A stretch of DNA of 64,000 bases. Source: Paenirhodobacter populi (GTDB taxonomy: Bacteria > Pseudomonadota > Alphaproteobacteria > Rhodobacterales > Rhodobacteraceae). The stretch is from contig NZ_SAUZ01000023.1 in assembly GCF_004022215.1 (NCBI RefSeq), positions 1 through 64,000 of the forward strand, read 5' to 3'. Of this stretch, positions 8,901 through 17,574 are shown piece by piece; position 1 is the stretch's first letter; each line of letters starts with the position of its first letter. The notes beneath the pieces were generated by a model. It did no database searches and had not been told where the DNA came from. It saw nothing but the letters and a program-made list of their open reading frames with translations. A program made the translations under genes and the position numbers.

Positions 8901-9719
8901 ATGGATCATCTTGTGGATCAAGGCCTCGCGCGCGGGTTCGGAACCTATCCGCTGACGGGCGAAACGCTGGCCCGCGCGATCGAGGCAGCGGTGCAGACCG
9001 GCTACCGCGCCTTCGACACGGCGCAGGGCTATGGCAACGAGGCCGATACCGGCGCGACGCTGGCAGGCTGCGGCATCCCGCGCGACCGGCTTTTCATCAC
9101 CACCAAGGTGCGGATCGAGAATTTCGCCGAAGACCGTTTCATGCCCTCGGTCGAGGCAAGCCTGAAGGCGCTGCGGCTCGACCGGGTGGATCTGCTTCTG
9201 CTGCACTGGCCGCCGGTCGGCGGAAACGTGACACCCTCGCTGCAGCTCCTGCAAAAAGCACAGGAGCTTGGGCTGACCCGGCATATCGGCGTCTCGAACT
9301 ACAATGCCGCGATGATGCGCGTGGCGCGGGAAGTGGTCGAGGCGCCGCTCCTGACCAATCAGGTGGAATTTCATCCGCTGCTGGACCAGACCAAACTTCT
9401 CGCCGCGGCGGCGGAAACGGGGATACCGCTGTCCTCCTACTGCTCGCTCGCGCGCGGCGCGGTGTTCCAGTATCCGCTGTTCGGGGAAATCGGTGCTGCT
9501 CACGGCAAATCCGCCGCGCAGGTCGCCTTGCGCTGGATCCTGCAAAAGGGTCTGGCGATGAACACGATGTCGACAAAGCCGGAAAACATCCGCGCGAATT
9601 TCGAGATCATGGATTTCACCCTCAACCCGGCGGAGATGGCGCGGATCGACGCGCTGACCGCGACGGGCCTGCGTCTGGTCACGGGCGCGCGGGTGCCGCA
9701 GGAACCCGACTGGAGCTGA
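8901..9719 (+). CDS. Aldo/keto reductase (2,5-diketo-D-gluconate reductase-like)
   Basis: A 272-aa aldo/keto reductase of the short prostaglandin-F-synthase / 2,5-diketogluconate reductase group. The tetrad is visible as Asp and Tyr in AFDTAQGYGNE, Lys in FITTKVRI and His in LLLLHWPPVG, followed by the cofactor-site segment GVSNYN. Start 8901 was chosen because AGGGGGAG lies directly upstream; the frame stays open further 5' but would run across operator C. Divergent from the CoA transferase operon and likely co-regulated with it. It would reduce or oxidise an aldehyde or ketone in the pathway. Confidence 0.87.
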   Translation: MDHLVDQGLARGFGTYPLTGETLARAIEAAVQTGYRAFDTAQGYGNEADTGATLAGCGIPRDRLFITTKVRIENFAEDRFMPSVEASLKALRLDRVDLLLLHWPPVGGNVTPSLQLLQKAQELGLTRHIGVSNYNAAMMRVAREVVEAPLLTNQVEFHPLLDQTKLLAAAAETGIPLSSYCSLARGAVFQYPLFGEIGAAHGKSAAQVALRWILQKGLAMNTMSTKPENIRANFEIMDFTLNPAEMARIDALTATGLRLVTGARVPQEPDWS

Positions 9720-9786
9720 AAGCAAAGGGCGTCCCGCGCCGCCCCCATGTTTGCCTCATATCCACCCGAAACAGCCTTCCTGCCTT

Positions 9787-9855
9787 CATTCTTCCATAAA
9801 TATCCCGGGGGTGCCGCGGGCTCCGCCGGCGAGGGGGCAGCACCCCCTGCCCCCC
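9787..9855 (-). repeat. Intergenic element copy 2
   Basis: Core CCATAAATATCCCGGGGG at 9793-9810, followed by a variable stem (GCCG...CCGGC) and a GGGGGC/GCACCCCC-type stem. It fills most of the 158-bp convergent gap between an aldo/keto reductase and the GMC oxidoreductase. Confidence 0.8.
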
Positions 9856-9877
9856 TCTCCACCCGCGCCAACGCCTC

Positions 9878-11479
9878 TCAGGCATTCCCCCGGATCATGT
9901 CCGAGGCCTTCTCACCGATCATGATCGTCGCCGCATTGGTGTTCGAGCCGACCAGCGACGGCATCACCGAACTGTCGCAGATCCGCAGCCCGTCGATCCC
10001 ATGCACCCGCAGCTGCGGATCGACCACGGCCATCTGGTCCCGCCCGATCTTGCAGGTGCAGGTCGGATGATAGGACGTGCGCCCGTATTGCCGGGCATAG
10101 GCCTCCAGATCGGCCTGACTGCGGACCGAGGCATCGGGGAAACGCAGCTCGCGGATGTATTTCGCCAGGGGCCCTTGCGAAAATATCTCGCGGCTGATGC
10201 GCACCCCTTCGACCGAGACCCGCAGATCGTCCGGCTCCGCCAGAAAGTTCGGATCGACCACCGGCCGGTCGCGCGGATCGGCCGAGCGCAGCGTGATCGT
10301 GCCGCGCGATTTCGGCCGCAGGGTATAGCTGTTCAGGGTGATCCCCGAAGACCCCTTGCGGACCGAGGGCACGCCCGCCTCCGCCCCCGCCCCGGCGAGG
10401 AAATGGAACTGCAGGTCGGGCCGCATCTGGTCGCGGTCGGCATACCAGAAGGCCCCGCCCTCGACCACGTTCGAGGTCACCGGACCTTCGCGGAACAGCG
10501 CATATTCCATCCCCGCCCACAGCATCCAGTGCAGCTTGTTGTATTTATCAAGGCTCTCATGCCCCTTCAGCTCGGCCACGATGTCGATGCCGAAATGGTC
10601 CTGAAGGTTCTGCCCGACGCCCGGCAGGTCCTGCACCACGTCGATCCCATGCGCGCGGATATGGTCGGCCGGGCCGATCCCCGACAGCATCATCAACTTC
10701 GGCGAGCCGACCGCGCCCGAGGTCACCAGAACCTCGTGGCTCGCGGTGGCAGTGCGGATGTGGCGGTCCTTGCCGAGCGTGTATTCCACCCCCGTCGCGC
10801 GCCCGCCCCGGATCACCAGCCGCAGCACCGTCGCTCCGGTCAGCAGCGTCAGGTTCTTGCGCCCCAGAACCGGATGCAGATAACCCACCGCCGCCGAACA
10901 GCGCCGTTTGTTGCGGGTCGTGGTCTGGTAAGGCCCCGCCCCTTCCTGCACCGCGCCGTTGAAATCCGGGTTGAACGGGATGCCATATTCCTGACAGGCC
11001 TGCACGAAGGCCCGCGTCAGCGTGTTCGGCGCGGTCTGCGACGACACGCCGAGCGGCCCCTCGGTCCCGTGCATCTCGCCCGCGAGGGTGTTGTTCCCCT
11101 CCGAGCGCAGGAAATAGGGCAGCACCTCGTTGAAGCTCCAGCCCTCGGCCCCCTCCTCGACCCAGCGGTCGTAGTCCGAGGGATGGCCGCGGGTGAAGAC
11201 CTCGGCGTTGATCGAGGACCCGCCCCCCAGCACGCGCGCCTGCGCATAGAGGATCTCGCGGTTGTTGGCGTGCTTTTGCGGCGCCGTGGTCAGCCCCCAG
11301 GTCAGCGGCCCCGTCGTCATCTTGGCGAAGCCGACGGGAACGTGGATCAGCGGGTTGGTATCCTTGCCGCCCGCCTCGATCAGGCAGACGCGGACATCCG
11401 GGTTTTCCGACAGCCGCGCCGCCAGGACGCAGCCGGCCGAGCCGCCGCCGACGATGACATAATCGAACCCCTGTTCCAT
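9878..11479 (-). CDS. GMC-family FAD oxidoreductase (choline/alcohol dehydrogenase-like)
   Basis: A 533-aa glucose-methanol-choline oxidoreductase. The FAD-binding loop is DYVIVGGGSAGCVLAARLSE at the N-terminus, the second signature is ARVLGGGSSINAEVFTRG, and the C-terminal catalytic His sits in SYHPTCTCKIGRD with a partner Asn in GSNTNAAT. Such enzymes oxidise primary or polyol alcohols to aldehydes. No signal peptide is seen, so it is probably cytoplasmic. The ATG at 11479 overlaps the aldehyde dehydrogenase stop by one base; a GTG three bases upstream is possible. It is the last gene of the ABC transporter operon and pairs functionally with the aldehyde dehydrogenase. Confidence 0.92.
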   Translation of the reverse strand: MEQGFDYVIVGGGSAGCVLAARLSENPDVRVCLIEAGGKDTNPLIHVPVGFAKMTTGPLTWGLTTAPQKHANNREILYAQARVLGGGSSINAEVFTRGHPSDYDRWVEEGAEGWSFNEVLPYFLRSEGNNTLAGEMHGTEGPLGVSSQTAPNTLTRAFVQACQEYGIPFNPDFNGAVQEGAGPYQTTTRNKRRCSAAVGYLHPVLGRKNLTLLTGATVLRLVIRGGRATGVEYTLGKDRHIRTATASHEVLVTSGAVGSPKLMMLSGIGPADHIRAHGIDVVQDLPGVGQNLQDHFGIDIVAELKGHESLDKYNKLHWMLWAGMEYALFREGPVTSNVVEGGAFWYADRDQMRPDLQFHFLAGAGAEAGVPSVRKGSSGITLNSYTLRPKSRGTITLRSADPRDRPVVDPNFLAEPDDLRVSVEGVRISREIFSQGPLAKYIRELRFPDASVRSQADLEAYARQYGRTSYHPTCTCKIGRDQMAVVDPQLRVHGIDGLRICDSSVMPSLVGSNTNAATIMIGEKASDMIRGNA

Positions 11480-12975
11480 CACTTGATCCAGTGCGCGCGA
11501 TTGCCGAATTCGATGTGGACGGATTTGATCTGGGTATATTCCTCGACGCCGTAAACCCCCGCCTCGCGGCCCCAGCCCGATTGCTTGAACCCGCCAAGCG
11601 GCATTTCCGGCCCGCCCGCCATGATCGTGTTGACCCAGAACCGCCCGGCCCGCACCCGGCGGGAAACGGTCAGCGCGGTCTCGATGTTCTGCGACCAGAC
11701 CGAGGCCGCCAGCCCGTAGATCGTGTCGTTGGCGATCTCGATCGCCTCCTCGAGAGTGTCGAAATGGAAGCTCGACAGCACCGGGCCGAAGATCTCCTCG
11801 CGGGCGATCTCCATGTCCCGGCCGACGCCGGAAAACAGCGTCGGCGCGATGTAGCGCCCGCCGCCGATCTCAAGCGTATTGCCACCGGTCACCAGCGTCG
11901 CCCCCTCTTCCCGCCCCTTGGCGATGAAGCCGAGGATCGTGTCATTCTGCGCGTCCGTGGTGATCGCGCCGACCTGCGTTTCCTCGTCCAGCGGGTCGCC
12001 GATGCGGATGCGGGCCATCTTCTCGGCGAGCTTGCGCTCGAACTCCGCGGCGATCGAACGTTCCACGATCAGCCGGCTCGACGACACGCAGCACTGCCCG
12101 GTGTTGAAGCTGATGCCGAAGGCCACCGCATCCACCGCGTCGTCGATATTCGCATCGGCAAAGACGATGAACGGGTTCTTGCCGCCCAGTTCCAGCCCGA
12201 GCTTCTTGAAATTGCTGTCGGCCGCCGCATGGACGCAGGAGCGCCCCACCGCGGTCGAGCCGGTGAAGGACAGCATGTCGATATCGGGATGTTCCGCCAT
12301 CGCCTGCCCGATCACCCGGCCCGAACCGGTGACGACGTTGTAGACGCCCGCAGGCAGCCCCGCCTGTTCCAGCACTTCGGCAAGGATCAGGGTCGTGGCG
12401 CTGGTCACCTCGGAGGGTTTCGCCACGATGGTGCAGCCCGAGGCGAGGATGAACGGCACCCTTTCGCACAACAGCAGGAAGGGGAAGTTCCACGGCGTGA
12501 TCAGGCCGACGACGCCCACCGGCTCGCGCAGCACAAGGCCGAAGAGGTTGTCGCCAAGCGAATTGTAGCTGTCGCCATGCAGCGTCCGCGCGACGCCCGC
12601 CGCCATTTCAAAGCAGGCGATGCAATGCTCGATCTCGCCCCGCGCCTGGGCAATGGGCTTGCCGTTTTCCAAGACCTCCCAATAGGCGATCTCGTCGCGC
12701 CGCTCGCGCAGGATGGCGGCCGCGCGCAACAGCACACCGGCGCGGTCGGCCCCCGACAGGCCCGCCCAGCTCCGGTCCTCGAACGCGCGGCGGGCGGCGG
12801 CGACGGCTTCGTTCAGATCCTCGACGGTGCATTTCGGGATCAGCGTCACCGGCACGCCATGGCCGGGCGACAGGCGCTCGAACAGCGGCCGTCCGCCGCG
12901 CCATGCGCCGTCGACGTAAAAGCCGAATTCGCGCGCGGATTCCGGCAGGGCGGCGGTTTTGGTGATCTTGTCCAT
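11479..12975 (-). CDS. NAD(P)-dependent aldehyde dehydrogenase
   Basis: A 498-aa aldehyde dehydrogenase of normal length. It shows the Rossmann segment VGLITPWNFPFLLLCERV, FTGSTAVG, the general-base Glu in LELGGKNPFIV and the catalytic Cys in SFNTGQCCVSSSRL. It converts an aldehyde to a carboxylic acid. A strong GAGGAGGA site precedes the ATG at 12975. It overlaps the GMC gene and follows the Zn-alcohol dehydrogenase by 50 bp, giving an alcohol to aldehyde to acid series. The acid could then be taken by the CoA transferase at 7.2 kb. Substrate range cannot be read from the sequence. Confidence 0.95.
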   Translation of the reverse strand: MDKITKTAALPESAREFGFYVDGAWRGGRPLFERLSPGHGVPVTLIPKCTVEDLNEAVAAARRAFEDRSWAGLSGADRAGVLLRAAAILRERRDEIAYWEVLENGKPIAQARGEIEHCIACFEMAAGVARTLHGDSYNSLGDNLFGLVLREPVGVVGLITPWNFPFLLLCERVPFILASGCTIVAKPSEVTSATTLILAEVLEQAGLPAGVYNVVTGSGRVIGQAMAEHPDIDMLSFTGSTAVGRSCVHAAADSNFKKLGLELGGKNPFIVFADANIDDAVDAVAFGISFNTGQCCVSSSRLIVERSIAAEFERKLAEKMARIRIGDPLDEETQVGAITTDAQNDTILGFIAKGREEGATLVTGGNTLEIGGGRYIAPTLFSGVGRDMEIAREEIFGPVLSSFHFDTLEEAIEIANDTIYGLAASVWSQNIETALTVSRRVRAGRFWVNTIMAGGPEMPLGGFKQSGWGREAGVYGVEEYTQIKSVHIEFGNRAHWIK

Positions 12976-13025
12976 TTCGGATCCTCCTCTCCGGCAGAGC
13001 CGGTCATTTGGCGTGATCCCGGCCC

Positions 13026-14060
13026 TCAGGCCAGGACGATCTGGGTCTTGAGATCCGCGGGCCGCTCGGCCAGCGTCTCGAAAGCGGTCTGGATGTCGGC
13101 CAGCGGGTAGCTTGCGCCGACGAAGGCCTCGGTGCGGAAGCGGCCATGGGCGAGCAGGGTCAGCGCGTCGTGCATGTCCTCGCCCATCCCCGCGACCGAT
13201 CCCTTGAGGCTGTTTTCCTCAAGGATGGTGCGCAGGATCGGCACGTCCACCGTCGCCTCGGGGCCGCTGAGGCCGAAGAAGGCGACATGGCCGCCCTTGC
13301 GGATCAGCTCGAAGGCGGTGGCGTAAAGGCGCGGGCTGCCGACGCTTTCGATCACCAGATCGGCGCCGCGCCCGCCCGTCGCCGCGCGCGCTCGGGTCTG
13401 CAGTTGCGCGGGGTCGCTGACGGCGATGTCAGCCCCCGCGGCCAGCGCCATCTCGCACCGCTCGGGCGAGAGGTCGGCCACGATCACCGGCGCCGCGCCG
13501 ATCAGGCGCATCATCTGCACATGCAGATTGCCCACCGGCCCCGCGCCCAGCACCACGACCGATTGCGCAAAGCCCGCCCCCGCCTTGCGCGCCGCCCGCA
13601 CCACGCAGGAGACGGGTTCCGTAAGGGCAAGGATCTCGGGCGCCACGCCCTCGGGCGCGGGGATCACCAGACGCGCGGGCACCACGACATATTCGGCAAA
13701 GGCCCCGTCGCGGGTAATGCCGATCTGCGCCATGTCGGGGCAGTTCAGCACCTCGTTCCGGCGGCACCAGTAGCAGGTGCCGCAGCCCACGTTGATGTCG
13801 GCGACGACCATCTGCCCTTCGGCCAGATGCCGCACATCGGCCCCCGTTTCCGCCACCGTGCCGCAGAATTCGTGGCCCGGGATGATCGGCAGCCGGTCGG
13901 CGGCGTAATGGCCGTGGAACATGTGGACATCGGTGCCGCAGACGCCGGTGCGGGTGACGCGGATCAGCACCTCGTCGCGGCCGGGCGCGGGGCGCGGCAC
14001 CTCGCGCAGATCGAACCGGTGCGGCGCGGTCAGGACGGCGGCTTGCATCGTCTGCGTCAT
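13026..14060 (-). CDS. Zinc-dependent alcohol dehydrogenase (sorbitol/threonine dehydrogenase-like)
   Basis: A 344-aa medium-chain dehydrogenase. Catalytic zinc ligands are in GVCGTDVHMFHG and IPGHEFCGTV, the structural zinc lobe is CGTCYWCRRNEVLNC, and the cofactor loop is VVLGAGPVGNLHVQ. Start 14060 (MTQTMQAAVLTAP) overlaps the permease stop as ATGA; the longer open frame upstream is the permease gene read in another frame. It belongs to the transporter operon and probably oxidises the imported sugar or polyol-like compound. The closest groups by motif are sorbitol and L-threonine dehydrogenases; this is a family-level statement only. Confidence 0.92.
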   Translation of the reverse strand: MTQTMQAAVLTAPHRFDLREVPRPAPGRDEVLIRVTRTGVCGTDVHMFHGHYAADRLPIIPGHEFCGTVAETGADVRHLAEGQMVVADINVGCGTCYWCRRNEVLNCPDMAQIGITRDGAFAEYVVVPARLVIPAPEGVAPEILALTEPVSCVVRAARKAGAGFAQSVVVLGAGPVGNLHVQMMRLIGAAPVIVADLSPERCEMALAAGADIAVSDPAQLQTRARAATGGRGADLVIESVGSPRLYATAFELIRKGGHVAFFGLSGPEATVDVPILRTILEENSLKGSVAGMGEDMHDALTLLAHGRFRTEAFVGASYPLADIQTAFETLAERPADLKTQIVLA

Positions 14061-14998
14061 TTCACCGTCCTCAGCTTCGATCGGTCGATCGTCGTCGCGA
14101 TCGCCACGATCAGCACCAGCCCGAACAGCATCTGCTGCTGCGTCGCCTCGATCCCGAAATAGAGCATCGAGGCCCGGATCACCGCCACGATCAGCGTGCC
14201 GATCATGGTGTTGAGCACGCCGCCCACCCCGCCCGTCAAGGGCGTGCCGCCGACCAGCACCGCGACGATGGCGGGCAGCAGGAAACCGTTCGCGATGGTC
14301 GGCGCGCCGCCCGACAGCTTGACCGAGAACATCAGCCCCGCGATCGCCGCCAGCGCCCCCGAGATGGCGAAGGCGAGGATCTTGTAGCGCGCCACATTGA
14401 TCCCCGAGGCGCGGGCCGCCAACTCGCCCGCCCCCACCGCCTTGAACGCGCGGCCAAGCGTGGTGCGCCGCTCGATGAACAGGCAGATGGCCAGCAGGGC
14501 GCCCGCGATGAACAGCTCGTTCGGGATGATCCCCGTGCGCCCGATCATCCAGCCGAAGACGGCGTTCCTTTGCTCGGCATCCATGTTCAGCGCGCGGTTG
14601 CCCGACAGCCATTGCGCGATGGAAAAGCAGATGCCCCCCACCGCCAGCGTCGAGATGAAGGACGGCACGAACAGCCGTGTCGTGACGAAGCCCGACAACA
14701 TGCCGAGCGCGAATCCCGCCCCCACGCAGAGCACCGCCACCCAGCCGCCCAGAGACGCCAGATAGACCGAGGCGACGACCGTGATCATGTTCGCCATCGA
14801 CTGCACCGACAGATCGATGCCGCCAATGTAGATCGCGAAGGTCAGGCCAAGCGCCATGATGAACAGCGGCACGATATCGCCCGCCAGCCCCAGCAGGTTC
14901 GCCGGACGCAGGAAGCCCGGATTGGCGATGCCGACCAGCGCGACCAGCACGACCAGCGCGATCCAGGGCATGTACTGTCTGATTTGCTGCAAGTTCAT
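14057..14998 (-). CDS. CUT2-type sugar ABC transporter permease
   Basis: A 313-aa very hydrophobic protein of the RbsC/branched-chain permease superfamily, with about eight to ten membrane segments. It carries the family stretch GGIDLSVQSMANMITVVASV near residues 60-80 and the C-terminal LVGGTPLTGGVGGVLNTMIG. In CUT2 systems two such chains form the membrane channel. It is one of two non-identical permeases in this operon, so the channel is probably a heterodimer. GAGGGG lies upstream of the ATG. It overlaps the Zn-alcohol dehydrogenase by 4 bp. Confidence 0.92.
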   Translation of the reverse strand: MNLQQIRQYMPWIALVVLVALVGIANPGFLRPANLLGLAGDIVPLFIMALGLTFAIYIGGIDLSVQSMANMITVVASVYLASLGGWVAVLCVGAGFALGMLSGFVTTRLFVPSFISTLAVGGICFSIAQWLSGNRALNMDAEQRNAVFGWMIGRTGIIPNELFIAGALLAICLFIERRTTLGRAFKAVGAGELAARASGINVARYKILAFAISGALAAIAGLMFSVKLSGGAPTIANGFLLPAIVAVLVGGTPLTGGVGGVLNTMIGTLIVAVIRASMLYFGIEATQQQMLFGLVLIVAIATTIDRSKLRTVK

Positions 14999-15008
14999 GT
15001 CAAACCCC

Positions 15009-16514
15009 TCAGATCATGTGGTGGAGCAGGTCGAAGAGCGACGGCTTCGCCCCCGGACGGCAATCGAAGACATGCTGGATCGCCCCGTCCTTGAGGACGA
15101 CGATCGTATGCGACAGGCCGATCGCCTCTTCGAGCGTATCGGCCACGAGGACCACGCCCACGCCATCGGCGCTCATCTCGCGGATCATGTCGTAGACATC
15201 TTCCTTGGCGCCGATATCAAGGCCCCGCGTCGGATGGTCCAGCAGCACGATCCGCGACCCGCCGGAGCGCCATTTCGCCAGCACGACCTTTTGCTGGTTG
15301 CCGCCCGACAGGTTGCCGCAATCGGCATATTCGGAATGCGCCTTGATCTTGAGTTTCGCGATCCAGTCGCGCGCCAGCGCCTTTTCCCGGCCGACCGCCA
15401 GCACGCCCCACGAGGAATACCGGCCAAGCTGCGAGAGCGTCATGTTCTCGTAGACGTTCATGCCGGACACGATGCCCTCGATCTTGCGCTCGCGCGGGAC
15501 GTAGCCGACGCCCCTGGCGACCGCCGATCCGGGTGTCAGGCGCGGCTGCACCGCGCCGTCGATCCTCACCTCGCCCTCGGCGGGCTGAACCATGCCGAAG
15601 ATCGTGCGCAGGATCGCCTCGCGGCCCGAGCCCTCGGTGCCGACAAGGCACAGCACCTCGCCCGCGTGGAGCTTCAGCGAGATGTCCTCGATCCGCCCCG
15701 ATATCCCGACGCCCGAGAGTTCCAGCAGCACCTTGTCCGCGTCATAGGGCACCTGCTTCTGTTCGCGGTAATATTCGCGGTCGATGTCGCGGCCGACCAT
15801 CTTGCGCTGGATTTCCGGCGCCTCGGCCTGACCCCGCGCCAGAACGTCCATCACCTGACCGTCCTTCATCACATAGATCCGGTCGGACAGGTCCATCACC
15901 TCGTCCATCCGGTGGCTGACGAAGATGAAGGACGCCCGGCTGGTCAGTTCCCGCACCAGCTTGAACAGCAGCGCCACCTCTTCCTTGTTCAGCACCGAGG
16001 TGGGTTCGTCGAGCAGGATCACCAGATCGCCCTCGACCCGTTCCTCCAGCGTCAGCACCTTGGCGAGTTCCACCAGCTGGCGCTGCGCGAAGGACAGGGC
16101 CGAGGTCACCATCCGCGGGTCGATGTCCAGCTTGACCTTGGCCAGTTGCTTGCGCGCCGCCGCGGCCATCGCCTTCCAGTCGATCACGCCGAGCCGGGTG
16201 AACTGTTCCTGATAGCCAAGGAAGATGTTCTCCATCACCGTCAGGTTCGGGATCAGGGACTGTTCCTGAAACACCATCCCGATGCCCTTTTCCATCGCCT
16301 GACGCGGATTGGCGAAGCGCACCGCCTTGCCGTCGATCAGGATCTGGCCGCCGTCCGGCTGATAGGCGCCGTAGATCACCTTCATCAGAGTCGACTTGCC
16401 CGCGCCGTTTTCCCCGACAAGCCCGACGATCTCGCCCCGCGCGATCTTGAAATCGACCGATTTCAGCGCATGCACGCCGGGGAATTTCTTCTCTACCGCC
16501 CTGAGTTCATACAT
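15009..16514 (-). CDS. CUT2-type sugar ABC transporter ATP-binding protein (tandem ATPase)
   Basis: A 501-aa duplicated ATPase like RbsA/XylG. Domain one (about 1-240) has Walker A GENGAGKST, signature LSFAQRQLVELAKVL and Walker B LVILLDEPTSVL. Domain two (about 250-500) has the degenerate Walker A GTEGSGRE and signature LSGGNQQKVVLAKWR that are normal for this family. It energises uptake through the two flanking permeases. The ATG at 16514 has a GTGAGGT site. It lies between the permease genes, 10 and 7 bp away. Confidence 0.95.
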   Translation of the reverse strand: MYELRAVEKKFPGVHALKSVDFKIARGEIVGLVGENGAGKSTLMKVIYGAYQPDGGQILIDGKAVRFANPRQAMEKGIGMVFQEQSLIPNLTVMENIFLGYQEQFTRLGVIDWKAMAAAARKQLAKVKLDIDPRMVTSALSFAQRQLVELAKVLTLEERVEGDLVILLDEPTSVLNKEEVALLFKLVRELTSRASFIFVSHRMDEVMDLSDRIYVMKDGQVMDVLARGQAEAPEIQRKMVGRDIDREYYREQKQVPYDADKVLLELSGVGISGRIEDISLKLHAGEVLCLVGTEGSGREAILRTIFGMVQPAEGEVRIDGAVQPRLTPGSAVARGVGYVPRERKIEGIVSGMNVYENMTLSQLGRYSSWGVLAVGREKALARDWIAKLKIKAHSEYADCGNLSGGNQQKVVLAKWRSGGSRIVLLDHPTRGLDIGAKEDVYDMIREMSADGVGVVLVADTLEEAIGLSHTIVVLKDGAIQHVFDCRPGAKPSLFDLLHHMI

Positions 16515-16521
16515 GGCGACC

Positions 16522-17487
16522 TCACTTCACGAAGGCGACCGCACGGCGGTCCGTAGCCAGCACGACGGCGAGGATCACCAGAACCCCCAGCACACCGTCC
16601 TGAAGGAAATTGGGCAGGCCGATGACCACCATGCCGTTGGCGATGACATTGACGATCAGCACGCCGACGACCGCGTTCCACACACCGCCGACGCCACCCC
16701 AGAGCGCCACGCCCCCGACCACGACCGAGGTGATCGAGACGAACATGAAATTGGCCCCCGTCGCCGCCTCGGCCTGACCGAGCTTGGCCACCTGAAAGAT
16801 CGCGCCGATGGCGTAGAAGGCCCCCGCCAGCGCGAAGCCCGCGATCCGCACCGCCCGCACGTTCACGCCAGAGGCATGGGCCAGTTCCTCGCCGCCGCCG
16901 ATGGCGTAGAAGTTGCGGCCGAGGACCGTGTGCTTCTGGATGAACAGCGCGACGAAGATGCAGGCGATCGCCACATAGACCATCAGCGGATAGCCGAGGA
17001 TGCGCCACGTCAGCAGCATGCGGAAGGTGCTGTCGCCGATGCGCACGATCTCGCCCCCGGTGATCATCACCGCGGCGCCGGTGCCGACGAAGCCCATGGC
17101 GAGGCTCGCCATGAAGGAGGGGATCTTCAGTCGGACGTGCACGAGCCCGGTCAGCATCCCGTAGAATGCGCCGAACAGCACGATCACCGGCACCGCAAGC
17201 CAACCCCAAGGGAGCAGCGCACCGCCCAGTTTCACGAACAGCAGACAGAACAGCACCGCCGCCAGCGACACCGCCCCTTCCATCGACAGGTCGATGGAGC
17301 CCATGACGATGACGAAAGTGACCCCAAGCGCCACCATCATCGCCGGAGCCGCCGCGATGGCGATCCGCGCCAGATTGCGCTGTGACAGGAACGCCGGATT
17401 CAGCGCCGTGAACAGCGCGATCAAGGCCAGCAGGACCAGCAGCGCCGCCCATCTGATGATATTCTCACGAGACAATATGCCCCCCAC
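16522..17487 (-). CDS. CUT2-type sugar ABC transporter permease (second)
   Basis: A 321-aa RbsC-like permease from the chosen GTG at 17487, which has the strong site GAGGAGGAGAC a few bases upstream. The family stretch GSIDLSMEGAVSLAAVLFC and the C-terminal VVGGVALWGGVGGVWNAVVG are clear. A longer start at 17571 would add an Arg/Pro-rich leader not expected in this family and would put the 17542-17561 hairpin inside the gene, so it was not used. It differs from the 14.06 kb permease, consistent with a heterodimeric channel. Confidence 0.88.
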   Translation of the reverse strand: MGGILSRENIIRWAALLVLLALIALFTALNPAFLSQRNLARIAIAAAPAMMVALGVTFVIVMGSIDLSMEGAVSLAAVLFCLLFVKLGGALLPWGWLAVPVIVLFGAFYGMLTGLVHVRLKIPSFMASLAMGFVGTGAAVMITGGEIVRIGDSTFRMLLTWRILGYPLMVYVAIACIFVALFIQKHTVLGRNFYAIGGGEELAHASGVNVRAVRIAGFALAGAFYAIGAIFQVAKLGQAEAATGANFMFVSITSVVVGGVALWGGVGGVWNAVVGVLIVNVIANGMVVIGLPNFLQDGVLGVLVILAVVLATDRRAVAFVK

Positions 17488-17541
17488 CGCGGGTCTCCTC
17501 CTCACCGCTTGCAGCCGCGTCCACGGCTTTGGCTGTGTCGC

Positions 17542-17561
17542 GGGGCCGCCGGAACGGCCCC
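17542..17561 (-). terminator. Intercistronic hairpin after the binding-protein gene
   Basis: GGGGCC and GGCCCC arms around an 8-base loop, just 3' of the substrate-binding-protein gene and before the permease. No U-run follows. In many ABC operons such a hairpin protects or partly terminates the binding-protein message so that it is made in excess; that role is inferred here. Confidence 0.5.
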
Positions 17562-17574
17562 TTGCCATCATGGA